Below are positions 18,620 to 25,635 of a DNA stretch of 64,000 bases, piece by piece; position 1 is the stretch's first letter; every line of letters begins with the position of its first letter. The position numbers and the translations under genes are program-made. Source of the DNA: Clostridia bacterium (GTDB lineage: Bacteria > Bacillota_A > Clostridia > Oscillospirales > Acutalibacteraceae); assembly GCA_017435305.1 (NCBI GenBank), contig JAFSFH010000004.1, positions 1-64,000 of the forward strand, in the 5' to 3' direction. The notes beneath the pieces were generated by a model that worked only from the letters and a program-made list of their open reading frames with translations, did no database searches and was not told the DNA's origin.

Positions 18620-19318
18620 ATGGCAAAGAAAATGAAGGCATTTGTCGCCATCGGTCACGGTGGCAGCGACCCCGGCGGCGTGGCCAACGGCATCAAGGAA
18701 AAGGATGCCGGTCTGGTGATCGGTATGTCCTGTGTGGCGGAGCTGGAACGGCACGGCGTAGAGGTGCTGGCCAGCCGGTACACGGATGAAAACGATCCGC
18801 TGGAACAGCGCATCAAGGAGTGCAACGCATTCAACCCCGATGTGGCGGTGGATCTGCACCTGAACATGGGCAAGGGCAACGGCGCCGAGGTATTCCATCA
18901 TTACGGCGGCGGTACCTCCAAGGTGCTGGCGAAGAACATCGCCAACGAGCTGAAGGCGGCAGGGCAGAACCTGCGCACCGGCGACAGCGGCAAGAAGGAC
19001 GGCCTGAAGACCAAGCTGAACAGCCAGGGTAAGGATTATTTTGGTTTCATCCGTCAGACCGTTTGCCCCGCCTGTATCGTCGAGCACGCCTTCCTGGATA
19101 ACAAGGAGGACGTGAAGATCGTGGACACCGAGGCGGAGCAGAAGGCCATGGGCGTGGCGGATGCCAAGGGCATCCTGAAGACCCTGGGCATCAAGTGGAA
19201 GGCGCCCGAGAAGCCGGTCTACACCGTGACTGTCACCAAGCTGACCGCCACCCAGGCGTCGGCGCTGGTGAAGGAACTGAAGAAAGACGGCTATACCGCC
19301 AAAAAGGCGAAGGCGTAA
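18620..19318 (+). CDS. N-acetylmuramoyl-L-alanine amidase (endolysin)
   Basis: This is an Amidase_3-type zinc enzyme that cleaves the bond between muramic acid and the stem peptide. Visible motifs are AIGHGGSDPG (His13), VDLHLN (His about residue 79) and the catalytic glutamate in CIVEHAFLDN (about residue 154). The C-terminal 35 residues (YTVTVTKLTATQASALVKEL) resemble a SPOR-like wall-binding repeat. It has no signal peptide, so holin-dependent release is expected. It sits between the XhlA-like and holin-like genes. Ribosome-binding site TAGGAGG. Confidence 0.9.
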   Translation: MAKKMKAFVAIGHGGSDPGGVANGIKEKDAGLVIGMSCVAELERHGVEVLASRYTDENDPLEQRIKECNAFNPDVAVDLHLNMGKGNGAEVFHHYGGGTSKVLAKNIANELKAAGQNLRTGDSGKKDGLKTKLNSQGKDYFGFIRQTVCPACIVEHAFLDNKEDVKIVDTEAEQKAMGVADAKGILKTLGIKWKAPEKPVYTVTVTKLTATQASALVKELKKDGYTAKKAKA

Positions 19319-19332
19319 GGAGGTGAGAAAAA

Positions 19333-19635
19333 ATGACGGGTATCGTACTTATCGTCGCGCTGGCGGTCGTCGTAGAGGCGTTCATCGAGCACGGCAAAAG
19401 CATCGGCAAGGCTTTCCTGGCTGGTGAGTGGAAGACGGCGGTCACGCAGCTGATCGCCAGCATCGTGGCGATCGTTTTGTGCTTTGCTGCCGGCGCGGAT
19501 CTGTTCGCGGTTATCGGGCTGACGTTCGCCTGGCCGTGGCTGGGTGTTGTGCTGACCGGTGTGATTATCAGCCGTGGCGCCAATTATGTGAGCGATTTTG
19601 TGAAGCGCCTGCAGGGCGTGAAGAAAAACGAGTAA
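19333..19635 (+). CDS. Holin-like small membrane protein
   Basis: The 100-aa product has three hydrophobic segments (about 3-18, 36-55 and 58-77), a short basic C-terminus (VKRLQGVKKNE) and few charged residues elsewhere. Size, topology and position directly after the amidase and before the terminator point to a holin that opens the membrane for the endolysin. The AAGGAGGTGAG site is excellent. No sequence family is recognised with certainty. Confidence 0.65.
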   Translation: MTGIVLIVALAVVVEAFIEHGKSIGKAFLAGEWKTAVTQLIASIVAIVLCFAAGADLFAVIGLTFAWPWLGVVLTGVIISRGANYVSDFVKRLQGVKKNE

Positions 19636-19638
19636 AGG

Positions 19639-19676
19639 AAAAGCCGCCGGAGAGATCTCCGGCGGCTTTTTGCTGT
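19639..19676 (+). terminator. Rho-independent terminator ending the phage late operon
   Basis: A 15-bp stem (AAAAGCCGCCGGAGA and complement) is followed by five T residues, 4 bases after the holin-like gene. It closes the plus-strand transcript. Confidence 0.9.
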
Positions 19677-19764
19677 GTGAGGGTATAAGTGATCATGAGT
19701 AGTCAAGAGTAAATTCTATTGCTACTGCGTTGCTACACTTTTTCTGCAAAGCGGCACAGGGCAA
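19673..19764. other. Probable right end of the prophage
   Basis: This 92-bp segment lies between the phage terminator and the terminator of the minus-strand tRNA/5S operon. It contains TTGCTAC twice, 11 bp apart (TTGCTACTGCG then TTGCTACAC), possibly integrase arm sites. The exact attR core cannot be set because the left end is outside the window. Confidence 0.4.
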
Positions 19765-19813
19765 CAAAAGCAAAAAGCCGATAAACCCAGTATTTTCAAG
19801 GGTTTATCGGCTT
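19765..19813 (-). terminator. Terminator of the tRNA/5S operon
   Basis: A perfect 14-bp stem (AAGCCGATAAACCC and complement, 11-nt loop) is followed on the minus strand by TTTTTGCTTTT, 8 bases beyond tRNA-Asn. Confidence 0.9.
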
Positions 19814-19820
19814 CTCTTTT

Positions 19821-19896
19821 TGGCTGCTCCTGTCAGGCTCGAACTGACGACATCATGATTAACAGTCATGCGCTCTACCGGCTGAGCTAAGGAGCA
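19821..19896 (-). tRNA. tRNA-Asn(GTT)
   Basis: On the minus strand the acceptor stem TGCTCCT pairs with AGGAGCA, followed by G and an encoded CCA. The anticodon loop is CTGTTAA (anticodon GTT) and the T-arm TTCGAGC. It is the last gene of the tRNA/5S operon and the one nearest the prophage, so a plausible integration target. Confidence 0.95.
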
Positions 19897-19931
19897 ATAT
19901 GTGGTCTTCACGATTGCGAAGACCAATTTGT

Positions 19932-20047
19932 GTTGGCGCCTACCTATCTTACCGGGCCGCTTCCAGCCAAGTATTGTCGGCACGAGTGAGCTTAACTGCT
20001 GTGTTCGGGATGGGAACAGGTGTACCCTCACCGTCATCAGCACCAAC
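19932..20047 (-). rRNA. rrf: 5S ribosomal RNA
   Basis: On the minus strand the sequence begins TTGGTGCTGATG and contains the conserved CCCATCCCGAACACAG loop and AGTTAAGC. It ends with GGTAGGCGCCAAC, pairing with its 5' end; length is about 116 nt. It is not attached to 16S or 23S genes here but embedded between tRNA genes. Exact ends are uncertain by a few bases. Confidence 0.93.
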
Positions 20048-20082
20048 TAATTGTTCGGCGCCGACAGATGTCGACGCCGAAG

Positions 20083-20158
20083 TGGTGACCCGTAGCGGAT
20101 TCGAACCGCTGTTGCCGGCGTGAGAGGCCGGAGTCTTAGGCCACTTGACCAACGGGCC
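20083..20158 (-). tRNA. tRNA-Glu(CTC)
   Basis: The minus strand reads GGCCCGTTGGTCAAG at the 5' end and ACGGGTCACCA at the 3' end, with anticodon loop CTCTCAC (anticodon CTC). CCA is encoded. It is the second gene of the operon, 6 bases after tRNA-Lys. Confidence 0.95.
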
Positions 20159-20164
20159 ATATAA

Positions 20165-20241
20165 TGGTGCACCTTCAGGGACTCGAACCCTGGACACCCT
20201 GATTAAGAGTCAGGTGCTCTACCAACTGAGCTAAAGGTGCC
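20165..20241 (-). tRNA. tRNA-Lys(CTT)
   Basis: The minus strand reads GGCACCTTTAGCTCAGTTGG at the 5' end; the anticodon loop is CTCTTAA (anticodon CTT) and the 3' end AAGGTGCACCA has CCA encoded. It is the first gene of the tRNA/5S operon. Confidence 0.95.
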
Positions 20242-20273
20242 TGTCACCACGGGTTTTCTCAAACCGCTTGACT

Positions 20274-20302
20274 ATAATACACTATGCCCGTCCGTTTGTC
20301 AA
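20274..20302 (-). promoter_or_regulatory. Promoter of the tRNA-Lys/tRNA-Glu/5S/tRNA-Asn operon
   Basis: On the minus strand there is a consensus TTGACA, a 17-bp spacer and TATTAT, 32 bases before tRNA-Lys. This is a housekeeping sigma-A type promoter. Confidence 0.9.
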
Positions 20303-20334
20303 TACCAAAAATAAAAATTTTTCATTTTTTTGCA

Positions 20335-20934
20335 TCAGCGGAACATCTGCAGAAAGGTTTCCATCCACTCCACCAGCCAAAAGCGCACGCGATATCGCTG
20401 CCCGCTCTGCACGTAGTCCTGCTGGTGGGGGGTCAGCGCGTCGGACAGGTCGGCGCCGCTGCCCACGCACAGGGGCGGGTACATCACGCACCACCAGTTT
20501 TGTCCCCGTCCCTCGCCCAGGGTGACCTGCACCGCCTGATACACCCCCGCGGGCAGGGTGACGGTGTCGTATCGGCGGGTGGTGAAGTAGGTTTCGGTCA
20601 GCTCCACCGCTACGGGATAGTCGTACCCCGCCGCCGCTACCGTCTGCTGTGCCACCGCCCGTATCTGGGGCAGGCGCTCCCGCGCCAGCGCCACCGCCTC
20701 GTTCGCGCTGTCCGCCGTCAGCGGCCAGTCCGCCGCCGCGGCGGTCACCGCGTCCCGCACCTGCAGCTTGAGGGTCTGGTCGGCGGTGGAGTCGGAGTTG
20801 GCCAAAATATGCAGCCGCACCACGCTGTCCCGCACCCCCTGCGCCTGCCCCCACACCCCCAGCAGGGAGCACAGCAGACACAGGATCAGTCCGCCGGTGA
20901 TGGCTTTTATCATTCGTCTGTGTTTGAACATCAT
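20335..20934 (-). CDS. spoIIR: Stage II sporulation protein R
   Basis: SpoIIR is the forespore-made secreted signal that triggers SpoIIGA to process pro-sigma-E in the mother cell. The 199-aa product has an N-terminal membrane/signal segment (ITGGLILCLLCSLLGVWG) followed by the family signatures VVRLHILANSDS and YDTVTLPAGVYQA, then NWWCVMYPPLC. The start is one of two adjacent ATGs (20934 or 20931) directly after a terminator hairpin. No convincing sigma-F promoter was found. It marks the organism as a spore former. Confidence 0.93.
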   Translation of the reverse strand: MMFKHRRMIKAITGGLILCLLCSLLGVWGQAQGVRDSVVRLHILANSDSTADQTLKLQVRDAVTAAAADWPLTADSANEAVALARERLPQIRAVAQQTVAAAGYDYPVAVELTETYFTTRRYDTVTLPAGVYQAVQVTLGEGRGQNWWCVMYPPLCVGSGADLSDALTPHQQDYVQSGQRYRVRFWLVEWMETFLQMFR

Positions 20935-20980
20935 AAAAAACCGCCCTTTCTTGTTGGTGACAAGAGTGTGGGCGGTTTTT
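20935..20980 (-). terminator. Terminator between ispE and spoIIR
   Basis: The stem AAAAACCGCCC/GGGCGGTTTTT has a second small stem CTTGT/ACAAG in its loop. It ends the ispE transcript just before the spoIIR ATG, so spoIIR probably needs its own promoter or readthrough. Confidence 0.8.
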
Positions 20981-21000
20981 GCTCGGTTTATGCAAAATTG

Positions 21001-21858
21001 TTAAATAATGCCACGGCAGGGGAAGCAAAGGAAGGTGTTGGGATAGTCCCGACACAGGTCGTCCAGACACGCCTCGGCGTTGGGGTCGTCCTCCTCAAAG
21101 ATGGCGAACACACAGCTGCCGCTGCCGGTCATCTGGCTGCACAGGGGGCTGTATTGCTCCATCCGACGGCGGATGTCGGCGACACCCGCCAGCTCGGTGG
21201 CGGACTCAAACACGTTCACCGCCTGCTGACATACGCCGTATAGGTCGCCCTGCTCCAGCGCCGTCATAGCGGACCTGTTGTCGGGGCGGGCGAGGATGAC
21301 GGCGTTGTCCACGGCGGCATAGGCCTCCTTGGTGGAGATGCCCTCGGCAGGCTGTGCCACCACGATCTGGCAGTCGGGCAGGGGACGCAGGGGGGTGACC
21401 TCCTCACCGATGCCGGTGACGTAGGCGGTGCCGCCCACGATGCAGAAGGGAACGTCGGCGCCCACGGACAGGCCGATCTCGCATAACTGCTCCTCGGTCA
21501 GGTTGGTCTTAAACAGATGATCCAGCGCCACCAGCACGCCGGCGGCATCCGCTGAACCGCCGCCCATCCCCGCCTGTTGGGGGATGTGCTTGTTGACGGT
21601 GATATGTACGCCCCGTTTCAGCCCGGTGTACGCCATAAACGCCACCGCCGCCTTATAGGCGGTGTTTTTCTCCACGGGGCAGTCGCACACGTGGGCGGTC
21701 AGGGTGATGCGCCGACCCAACCGCCGCCGCACGGTAACGACGTCGTACACGTTCACCGACTGGAAGATGCTCTCCAGCAGGTGATAGCCGTCCTCCCGCG
21801 TGCCCACCACGTCCAGGGTCAGGTTGATCTTCGCCGGCGCCAAAAAGCTTACTGACAT
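21001..21858 (-). CDS. ispE: 4-diphosphocytidyl-2-C-methyl-D-erythritol kinase
   Basis: IspE phosphorylates 4-diphosphocytidyl-methylerythritol with ATP in the non-mevalonate isoprenoid pathway. The 285-aa product shows the IspE N-terminus (FLAPAKINLTLDVVGTREDG), with the catalytic Lys near residue 10. It also shows the GHMP-kinase loop AGMGGGSADAAG at about 93-104 and a C-terminal QMTGSGSCVFAIF segment. Length is normal for the family. The start overlaps the aminotransferase stop region by 10 bases, so the genes are likely cotranscribed, and a terminator follows. Confidence 0.93.
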   Translation of the reverse strand: MSVSFLAPAKINLTLDVVGTREDGYHLLESIFQSVNVYDVVTVRRRLGRRITLTAHVCDCPVEKNTAYKAAVAFMAYTGLKRGVHITVNKHIPQQAGMGGGSADAAGVLVALDHLFKTNLTEEQLCEIGLSVGADVPFCIVGGTAYVTGIGEEVTPLRPLPDCQIVVAQPAEGISTKEAYAAVDNAVILARPDNRSAMTALEQGDLYGVCQQAVNVFESATELAGVADIRRRMEQYSPLCSQMTGSGSCVFAIFEEDDPNAEACLDDLCRDYPNTFLCFPCRGII

Positions 21859-23024
21859 AATCCGTGCTCCTTCAGGAATTCACCGATGCGGGACAGCGCC
21901 TCGGTGATATGTTTGAGGGAATAGCAGTAGGAGATGCGCACAAAGCCCTCGCCCGACTCGCCGAAGGCGTTGCCGGGCACCACCGCCACGTGCTTTTCGG
22001 TCAGCAGGCGCTGGCAGAACTCCTCGGAGGACATCCCCGTGCCCTTAATGCAGGGGAACACGTAGAACGCACCCTCCGGCTCAAAGCAGGTCAGTCCCAG
22101 TTTGTTGAGCTCGTCCACGATAAAGCGGCGGCGCATATCGTACTCCTCCCGCATCTGTGCCACGTCCTCGTCGCCGCCCGTCATCGCCTCGATGGCGGCG
22201 TGCTGGGCGGTGGTGGGGGCGCACATAATGGCGTATTGGTGCAGTTTGGTCAGCAGCGCCATCAGCTCACGGGGTCCGCAGGCATAGCCCAGACGCCAGC
22301 CGGTCATAGCATAAGCCTTGGAGAAGCCGGACACCAGCACCGTGCGCTCCCGCATATCCGGCAGGGAGGCGATGCTCACGTGCTCCCGACCGTAGGTCAG
22401 TTCGCCGTAGATCTCGTCCGACAGCACCATAATGTCGGTGCCCCGCAGCACCTGAGCCAGCGCCTCCAGCTCCTCACGGGGCATAATGGCACCGGTGGGG
22501 TTGTTGGGATAGGGCAGCACCAGCAGCTTGGTCTTGTCGGTGATGGCGGCGGCGACGGTGTCCGCCGTCAGGCGAAAGGCGTCCTCGGCGCGGGTGGGCA
22601 GAGCCACCGGCACGCCGCCCGCCATGCGGGTCAGCGGGTCGTAGCAGACGAAGCTGGGTTCGGGAATCAGCACCTCGTCACCGGGGGTGATGAGGGCGCG
22701 GAAACACAGGTCGATGGCCTCACTGCCGCCGACCGTCACCAGTATTTCACTTTTGGGGTCGTAGGTCAGGTCAAAGCGGCGGTTGAGATACCCGCCGATG
22801 GCCTGGCGCAGGGACAGCAGACCCGCGTTGGGGCTGTACCAGGTACGTCCCCTCTCCAGGGTCTTAATGCCCTCCTGCCGGATGTGCCACGGGGTGGCGA
22901 AATCCGGCTCACCCACCGACAGGGAGATGACCTCCTCCATCTCGGCGGCGATGTCAAAGAATTTTCGGATGCCGGAGGGCTTCATATCCGCCAGCGTCCG
23001 ATTCACCAGTTTATCGTAGTTCAT
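21849..23024 (-). CDS. PLP-dependent class I/II aminotransferase
   Basis: The 391-aa product belongs to fold-type I aminotransferases of the aspartate/aromatic group. Visible are the N-terminal SLSVGEPDFATP, the NNPTGAIMPREEL segment, and the Schiff-base lysine in SGFSKAYAMTGWRLGY followed by the conserved Arg. The substrate cannot be read from the sequence; similar genes are annotated as aspartate, aromatic or N-acetyl-diaminopimelate aminotransferases. It overlaps the upstream Lrp-type regulator by 4 bases (ATGA), which suggests the pair controls amino-acid turnover. Confidence 0.88.
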   Translation of the reverse strand: MNYDKLVNRTLADMKPSGIRKFFDIAAEMEEVISLSVGEPDFATPWHIRQEGIKTLERGRTWYSPNAGLLSLRQAIGGYLNRRFDLTYDPKSEILVTVGGSEAIDLCFRALITPGDEVLIPEPSFVCYDPLTRMAGGVPVALPTRAEDAFRLTADTVAAAITDKTKLLVLPYPNNPTGAIMPREELEALAQVLRGTDIMVLSDEIYGELTYGREHVSIASLPDMRERTVLVSGFSKAYAMTGWRLGYACGPRELMALLTKLHQYAIMCAPTTAQHAAIEAMTGGDEDVAQMREEYDMRRRFIVDELNKLGLTCFEPEGAFYVFPCIKGTGMSSEEFCQRLLTEKHVAVVPGNAFGESGEGFVRISYCYSLKHITEALSRIGEFLKEHGLCQ

Positions 23025-23494
23025 ATATTGCCTCTTTCGTCCTGCTCCTCGTCGGAGAACAGGACGCCGCGCTCCTTATATTTTTTCAGCACAAAGTGGG
23101 TGGCGGTGCCCAGCACGCCGTCCAGAGAGGACAGCCGCTTGGCTACGAACAGCGCCACGTCCTTAAAGGTGCGGCCGTTGACGGTGACCATCAGGTCGTG
23201 ACCGCCGCTCATCAGATACAGACCCTCCACCTCGTCCATAGCCATAATGGTGCGGGCGATGCCGTCGAAGCCCTCGTCCTTGCTGGGGGCGATGGACAGC
23301 TCGATGATGGCGGTGACCACCTCTTCGCCGGTCTTTTCCCAGTCGATGAGGGGCTTGTATCCGCGGATGACGCCCTCCTTCTCCAGCTTGGCGATGGCGG
23401 CGTTCACCTCATCCTCGGTCATATTCAGCATGACCGCCATCTGCTCACCGCTCAGGCGGGCGTTGGCATTCAACAGTTTCAACAGTTTGTCCAT
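23021..23494 (-). CDS. Lrp/AsnC family transcriptional regulator
   Basis: The 157-aa product has an N-terminal winged helix-turn-helix (LLKLLNANARLSGEQMAVML then KEGVIRGYKPLIDWE) and a C-terminal RAM/AsnC ligand-binding domain (LYLMSGGHDLMVTVNGRTFK). Such proteins form dimers or octamers that sense amino acids. It is translationally coupled to the aminotransferase gene, a frequent pairing, so that gene and its pathway are the likely targets. The usual AsnC N-terminal segment before the helix-turn-helix is short here. Confidence 0.92.
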   Translation of the reverse strand: MDKLLKLLNANARLSGEQMAVMLNMTEDEVNAAIAKLEKEGVIRGYKPLIDWEKTGEEVVTAIIELSIAPSKDEGFDGIARTIMAMDEVEGLYLMSGGHDLMVTVNGRTFKDVALFVAKRLSSLDGVLGTATHFVLKKYKERGVLFSDEEQDERGNI

Positions 23495-23515
23495 CTTACA
23501 GTTCCTCCTTTTATC

Positions 23516-23731
23516 TCAAGAAATGGGCTTGCTTTTGCGTTCCACTTTGGTGCGGTTTCCGTCCTTGTCCACGATGACCGTGTTGTCCAGCTGGGCGGTG
23601 AGGCTGGCACGGAAGCCGGCGATGTATTCCGCCCGCAGAGCCGCCTGCTCCTCCAATTCCTCGGGGGTCAGCCCCTGGGTCTTTTTCTTGCGGGCGAGTT
23701 CATTGATGCGGTCGATCTTTTTCTGGTCCAT
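23516..23731 (-). CDS. DUF896 (YnzC-like) family protein
   Basis: The 71-aa product begins with a helical hairpin (KIDRINELARKKKTQGLTPE, EELEEQAALRAEYI) typical of the DUF896 family; B. subtilis YnzC is the known structure. The C-terminal half (GFRASLTAQLDNTVIVDKDG) also matches. The molecular function of the family is not settled. The gene lies 3 bases after the deacetylase gene and 21 bases before the Lrp-type gene, in one operon. Confidence 0.88.
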   Translation of the reverse strand: MDQKKIDRINELARKKKTQGLTPEELEEQAALRAEYIAGFRASLTAQLDNTVIVDKDGNRTKVERKSKPIS

Positions 23732-23734
23732 TGG

Positions 23735-24613
23735 TTATTCCTCCGCTTTTTGGAATAGGGATGCGAAATAGGTTTGACTATCCACGTCGGGCGGACGCAG
23801 ATACCGTCCCAGCCGCCATAGGCTGTCGGGGTCGCGGGTGATGCGGCTGATCCGCTCCTCGCAGGTGAGGGTGACCCGCAGTCCCGCCTCCCGCAGGAGG
23901 GGGTCGGTGCTCTTGGTATAGGCGCCGAAGGGATACACGTAGGCGGTGGGCGCCACCCCCACGTGGGTGGTGAGCAGGCGGGAGGCGCGGGCGACGTCGT
24001 CGGTCAGCAGAGTGCGGTAGTCCGCGTCGGTCTCGCCCTTCTTTTGTGCCGCGCCCTTGCGCCCGCGGTCGGTGTGGTGCAGGTCATAGCTGTGGTGCTG
24101 TATCTCCCATACGCCCGACTGCACCATATCGGTCAGCTGTTCCCACGTCACGTGGGAATAGCGGGGTTTGTCCTGCTCCTTCGGGTGGTCGGAATAGTAC
24201 TCCGACACCGACCCGATGGGGGAGATCACCGCCCGCATCCCATACTGTCGGAGCAGGGGGTGGGCGTAGAGATAGTTGTTGTAGTACCCGTCGTCAAAGG
24301 TGAGCATCACCGGTTTGTCCGGCAGAGGTGTCCCCTCGTCCACGTAGGCGATAAGGTCCGCCACCGTGACGGTGGTGTAGCCCTGCGCCTGCAGGTATTG
24401 CAGGTCCTGCTCCAGCAGGTGGGGGTCCACCACGTAGGGGCTGTTGCCCCGGGGCAGGATGCTGTGGTACATAACGATCGGCAACGGGATGCCGTCCGGC
24501 TGTGTGGCGGTGGTCACCGCCGGAGCGGTGCGCCACAGGGCGGCAGTAAGCACCAGCCCCGCCAGAGCGAGAGCCCACGGGCGGGCACGGCGCAGATTTA
24601 CGGTCAGATACAT
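23735..24613 (-). CDS. Membrane-anchored polysaccharide deacetylase
   Basis: The start at 24613 was chosen because GGGAGGG lies 6 bases upstream; the ATG at 24619 would abut that site. An N-terminal membrane anchor (WALALAGLVLTAALW) precedes a NodB-type domain: PIVMYHSI, the metal-binding MLTFDDGYYNNY, and IQHHSYDLHH with further histidines. These enzymes deacetylate peptidoglycan or other sugars at the surface; the substrate is not visible. An inverted repeat CCCACAC/GTGTGGG (24623-24643) overlaps the ribosome-binding region and could be an operator or RNA hairpin. Confidence 0.88.
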   Translation of the reverse strand: MYLTVNLRRARPWALALAGLVLTAALWRTAPAVTTATQPDGIPLPIVMYHSILPRGNSPYVVDPHLLEQDLQYLQAQGYTTVTVADLIAYVDEGTPLPDKPVMLTFDDGYYNNYLYAHPLLRQYGMRAVISPIGSVSEYYSDHPKEQDKPRYSHVTWEQLTDMVQSGVWEIQHHSYDLHHTDRGRKGAAQKKGETDADYRTLLTDDVARASRLLTTHVGVAPTAYVYPFGAYTKSTDPLLREAGLRVTLTCEERISRITRDPDSLWRLGRYLRPPDVDSQTYFASLFQKAEE

Positions 24614-24694
24614 GTTCATCCCTCCCACACCAGTATAGTGTGGGGGCAAGTTAAATATGTATGACAGAAAGTTCTGACAACAGGGGTGCTGCCT

Positions 24695-25090
24695 TTAACC
24701 TTCCCCTCGAGGGGAAGGGGGACCGCCGGAGGCGGTGGATGAGGTGGTAAGATAATGCAAAATATCTTCACACACACTGGCAAAATCTTGATTGATTTGT
24801 CGGTTGGAATAACGCAACACAGTAATTCCTAAAGAACGAAAATAAGCATCTCTTTCTTTATCTGCGCGCAACCCAGCATCTTCAAAATGTTGAGTTCCGT
24901 CTATCTCAATCACCAGCATCGTTTTGGCACAAAAGAAATCAGCAATATAATTTCCGATAACTTTTTGACGACGGATAGTAAAAGGAAGCGTTTTTAAAAA
25001 CTGATACCATAATTTCTTTTCTTCCGGGGTCATCTCTTTGCGTAATTGTTGGGAATGCTTGGTTAATTTTGGGTTGTTTGTTGGATTCAT
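24695..25090 (-). CDS. DUF559 nuclease-like protein inside a palindromic element
   Basis: The 131-aa product has the DUF559 pattern, related to Vsr/restriction-endonuclease folds: LRKEMTPEEKKLWYQFLK at the N-terminus, FTIRRQKVIGNYIADFFC, then VIEIDGTQHF and DKERDAYFRSLGITVLRY. The Asp/Glu and Gln residues around IEIDGTQH would be the metal site. The ribosome-binding site GAGGTG lies within the right-hand repeat copy (GATGAGGTG, 25096-25104), and the C-terminal SSTASGGPPSPRGEG plus the stop region comes from the left-hand copy. Codons are A+T-richer than the neighbours. Nuclease function and mobility are inferred. Confidence 0.8.
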   Translation of the reverse strand: MNPTNNPKLTKHSQQLRKEMTPEEKKLWYQFLKTLPFTIRRQKVIGNYIADFFCAKTMLVIEIDGTQHFEDAGLRADKERDAYFRSLGITVLRYSNRQINQDFASVCEDILHYLTTSSTASGGPPSPRGEG

Positions 25091-25146
25091 TAAAACACCT
25101 CATCCGGCCTCGCTGACGCTCGGCCACCTTCCCCTCGAGGGGAAGG
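24699..25146 (-). mobile_element. DUF559-carrying element bounded by inverted two-hairpin ends
   Basis: Both ends carry the same 20-bp palindrome CCTTCCCCTCGAGGGGAAGG facing outward, then a copy-specific inner stem (ACCGCC/GGCGGT on the left, GGCC-based on the right), then GATGAGGTG facing inward. The DUF559 gene fills the interior. Length is 448 bp. No clear target duplication is seen. The other inverted pairs in this window have the same layout without a gene. Confidence 0.65.
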
Positions 25147-25166
25147 TTGTTTGGAGAGTTCTCTCG

Positions 25167-25622
25167 TTATCCAAACAGAGCGTAGTTTTGCTCGGTTGAA
25201 TCTTTGGCAAGATAATCATTTTTAGTTAGAGCCTTTTCTTTGTTGGCTTTATAAATCTTCAACAATTCTCGGCTCATATTCGTGATGTCCTTGCGGTTGA
25301 TTGCTTCGTCAATATCTAGCAAAAGGATCTCACTGTTTTCATAGTTATCAGATTTTGGTGTTCCACTGATATACTCACAAATAAAAACAGGACACCATTG
25401 CTTTGATTTAAATTGAATCGATATGAGTGCTTTTGCTTTTGTAACAACGCCGGTTTCTTCTAATATTTCTCGTTCTACGGCAATGTGGGGAAGTTCATTT
25501 TCTTCTACATAGCCGCCGGGAACAAGGATTCGGTCTTTTGCAGAGCCATAGGTATGACGCACCAATAGAATTTTCCCTTTGATTTCGACAACTCCGCATA
25601 CCGTAAAGAATCCGTTTCCCAT
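25167..25622 (-). CDS. NUDIX hydrolase
   Basis: The start at 25622 follows an AAAGGAG site; a longer frame to 25643 lacks one. The 151-aa product contains the NUDIX box GGYVEENELPHIAVEREI followed by LEETGV (G-x5-E-x7-R-E-x2-E-E pattern), which hydrolyses nucleoside diphosphates linked to another group. Substrate is unknown. The gene is strongly A+T-rich against rmuC next to it and, with the DUF559 gene, forms a low-G+C island of recent-acquisition type. Confidence 0.88.
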   Translation of the reverse strand: MGNGFFTVCGVVEIKGKILLVRHTYGSAKDRILVPGGYVEENELPHIAVEREILEETGVVTKAKALISIQFKSKQWCPVFICEYISGTPKSDNYENSEILLLDIDEAINRKDITNMSRELLKIYKANKEKALTKNDYLAKDSTEQNYALFG

Positions 25623-25635
25623 AAGTGATACTCCT

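Noticed and set aside
20935..21000. Possible sigma-F promoter for spoIIR (GCATA near 21000 on the minus strand)
   Set aside because: The -10 side does not match the sigma-F consensus and the segment is part of the ispE terminator, so no promoter is called.
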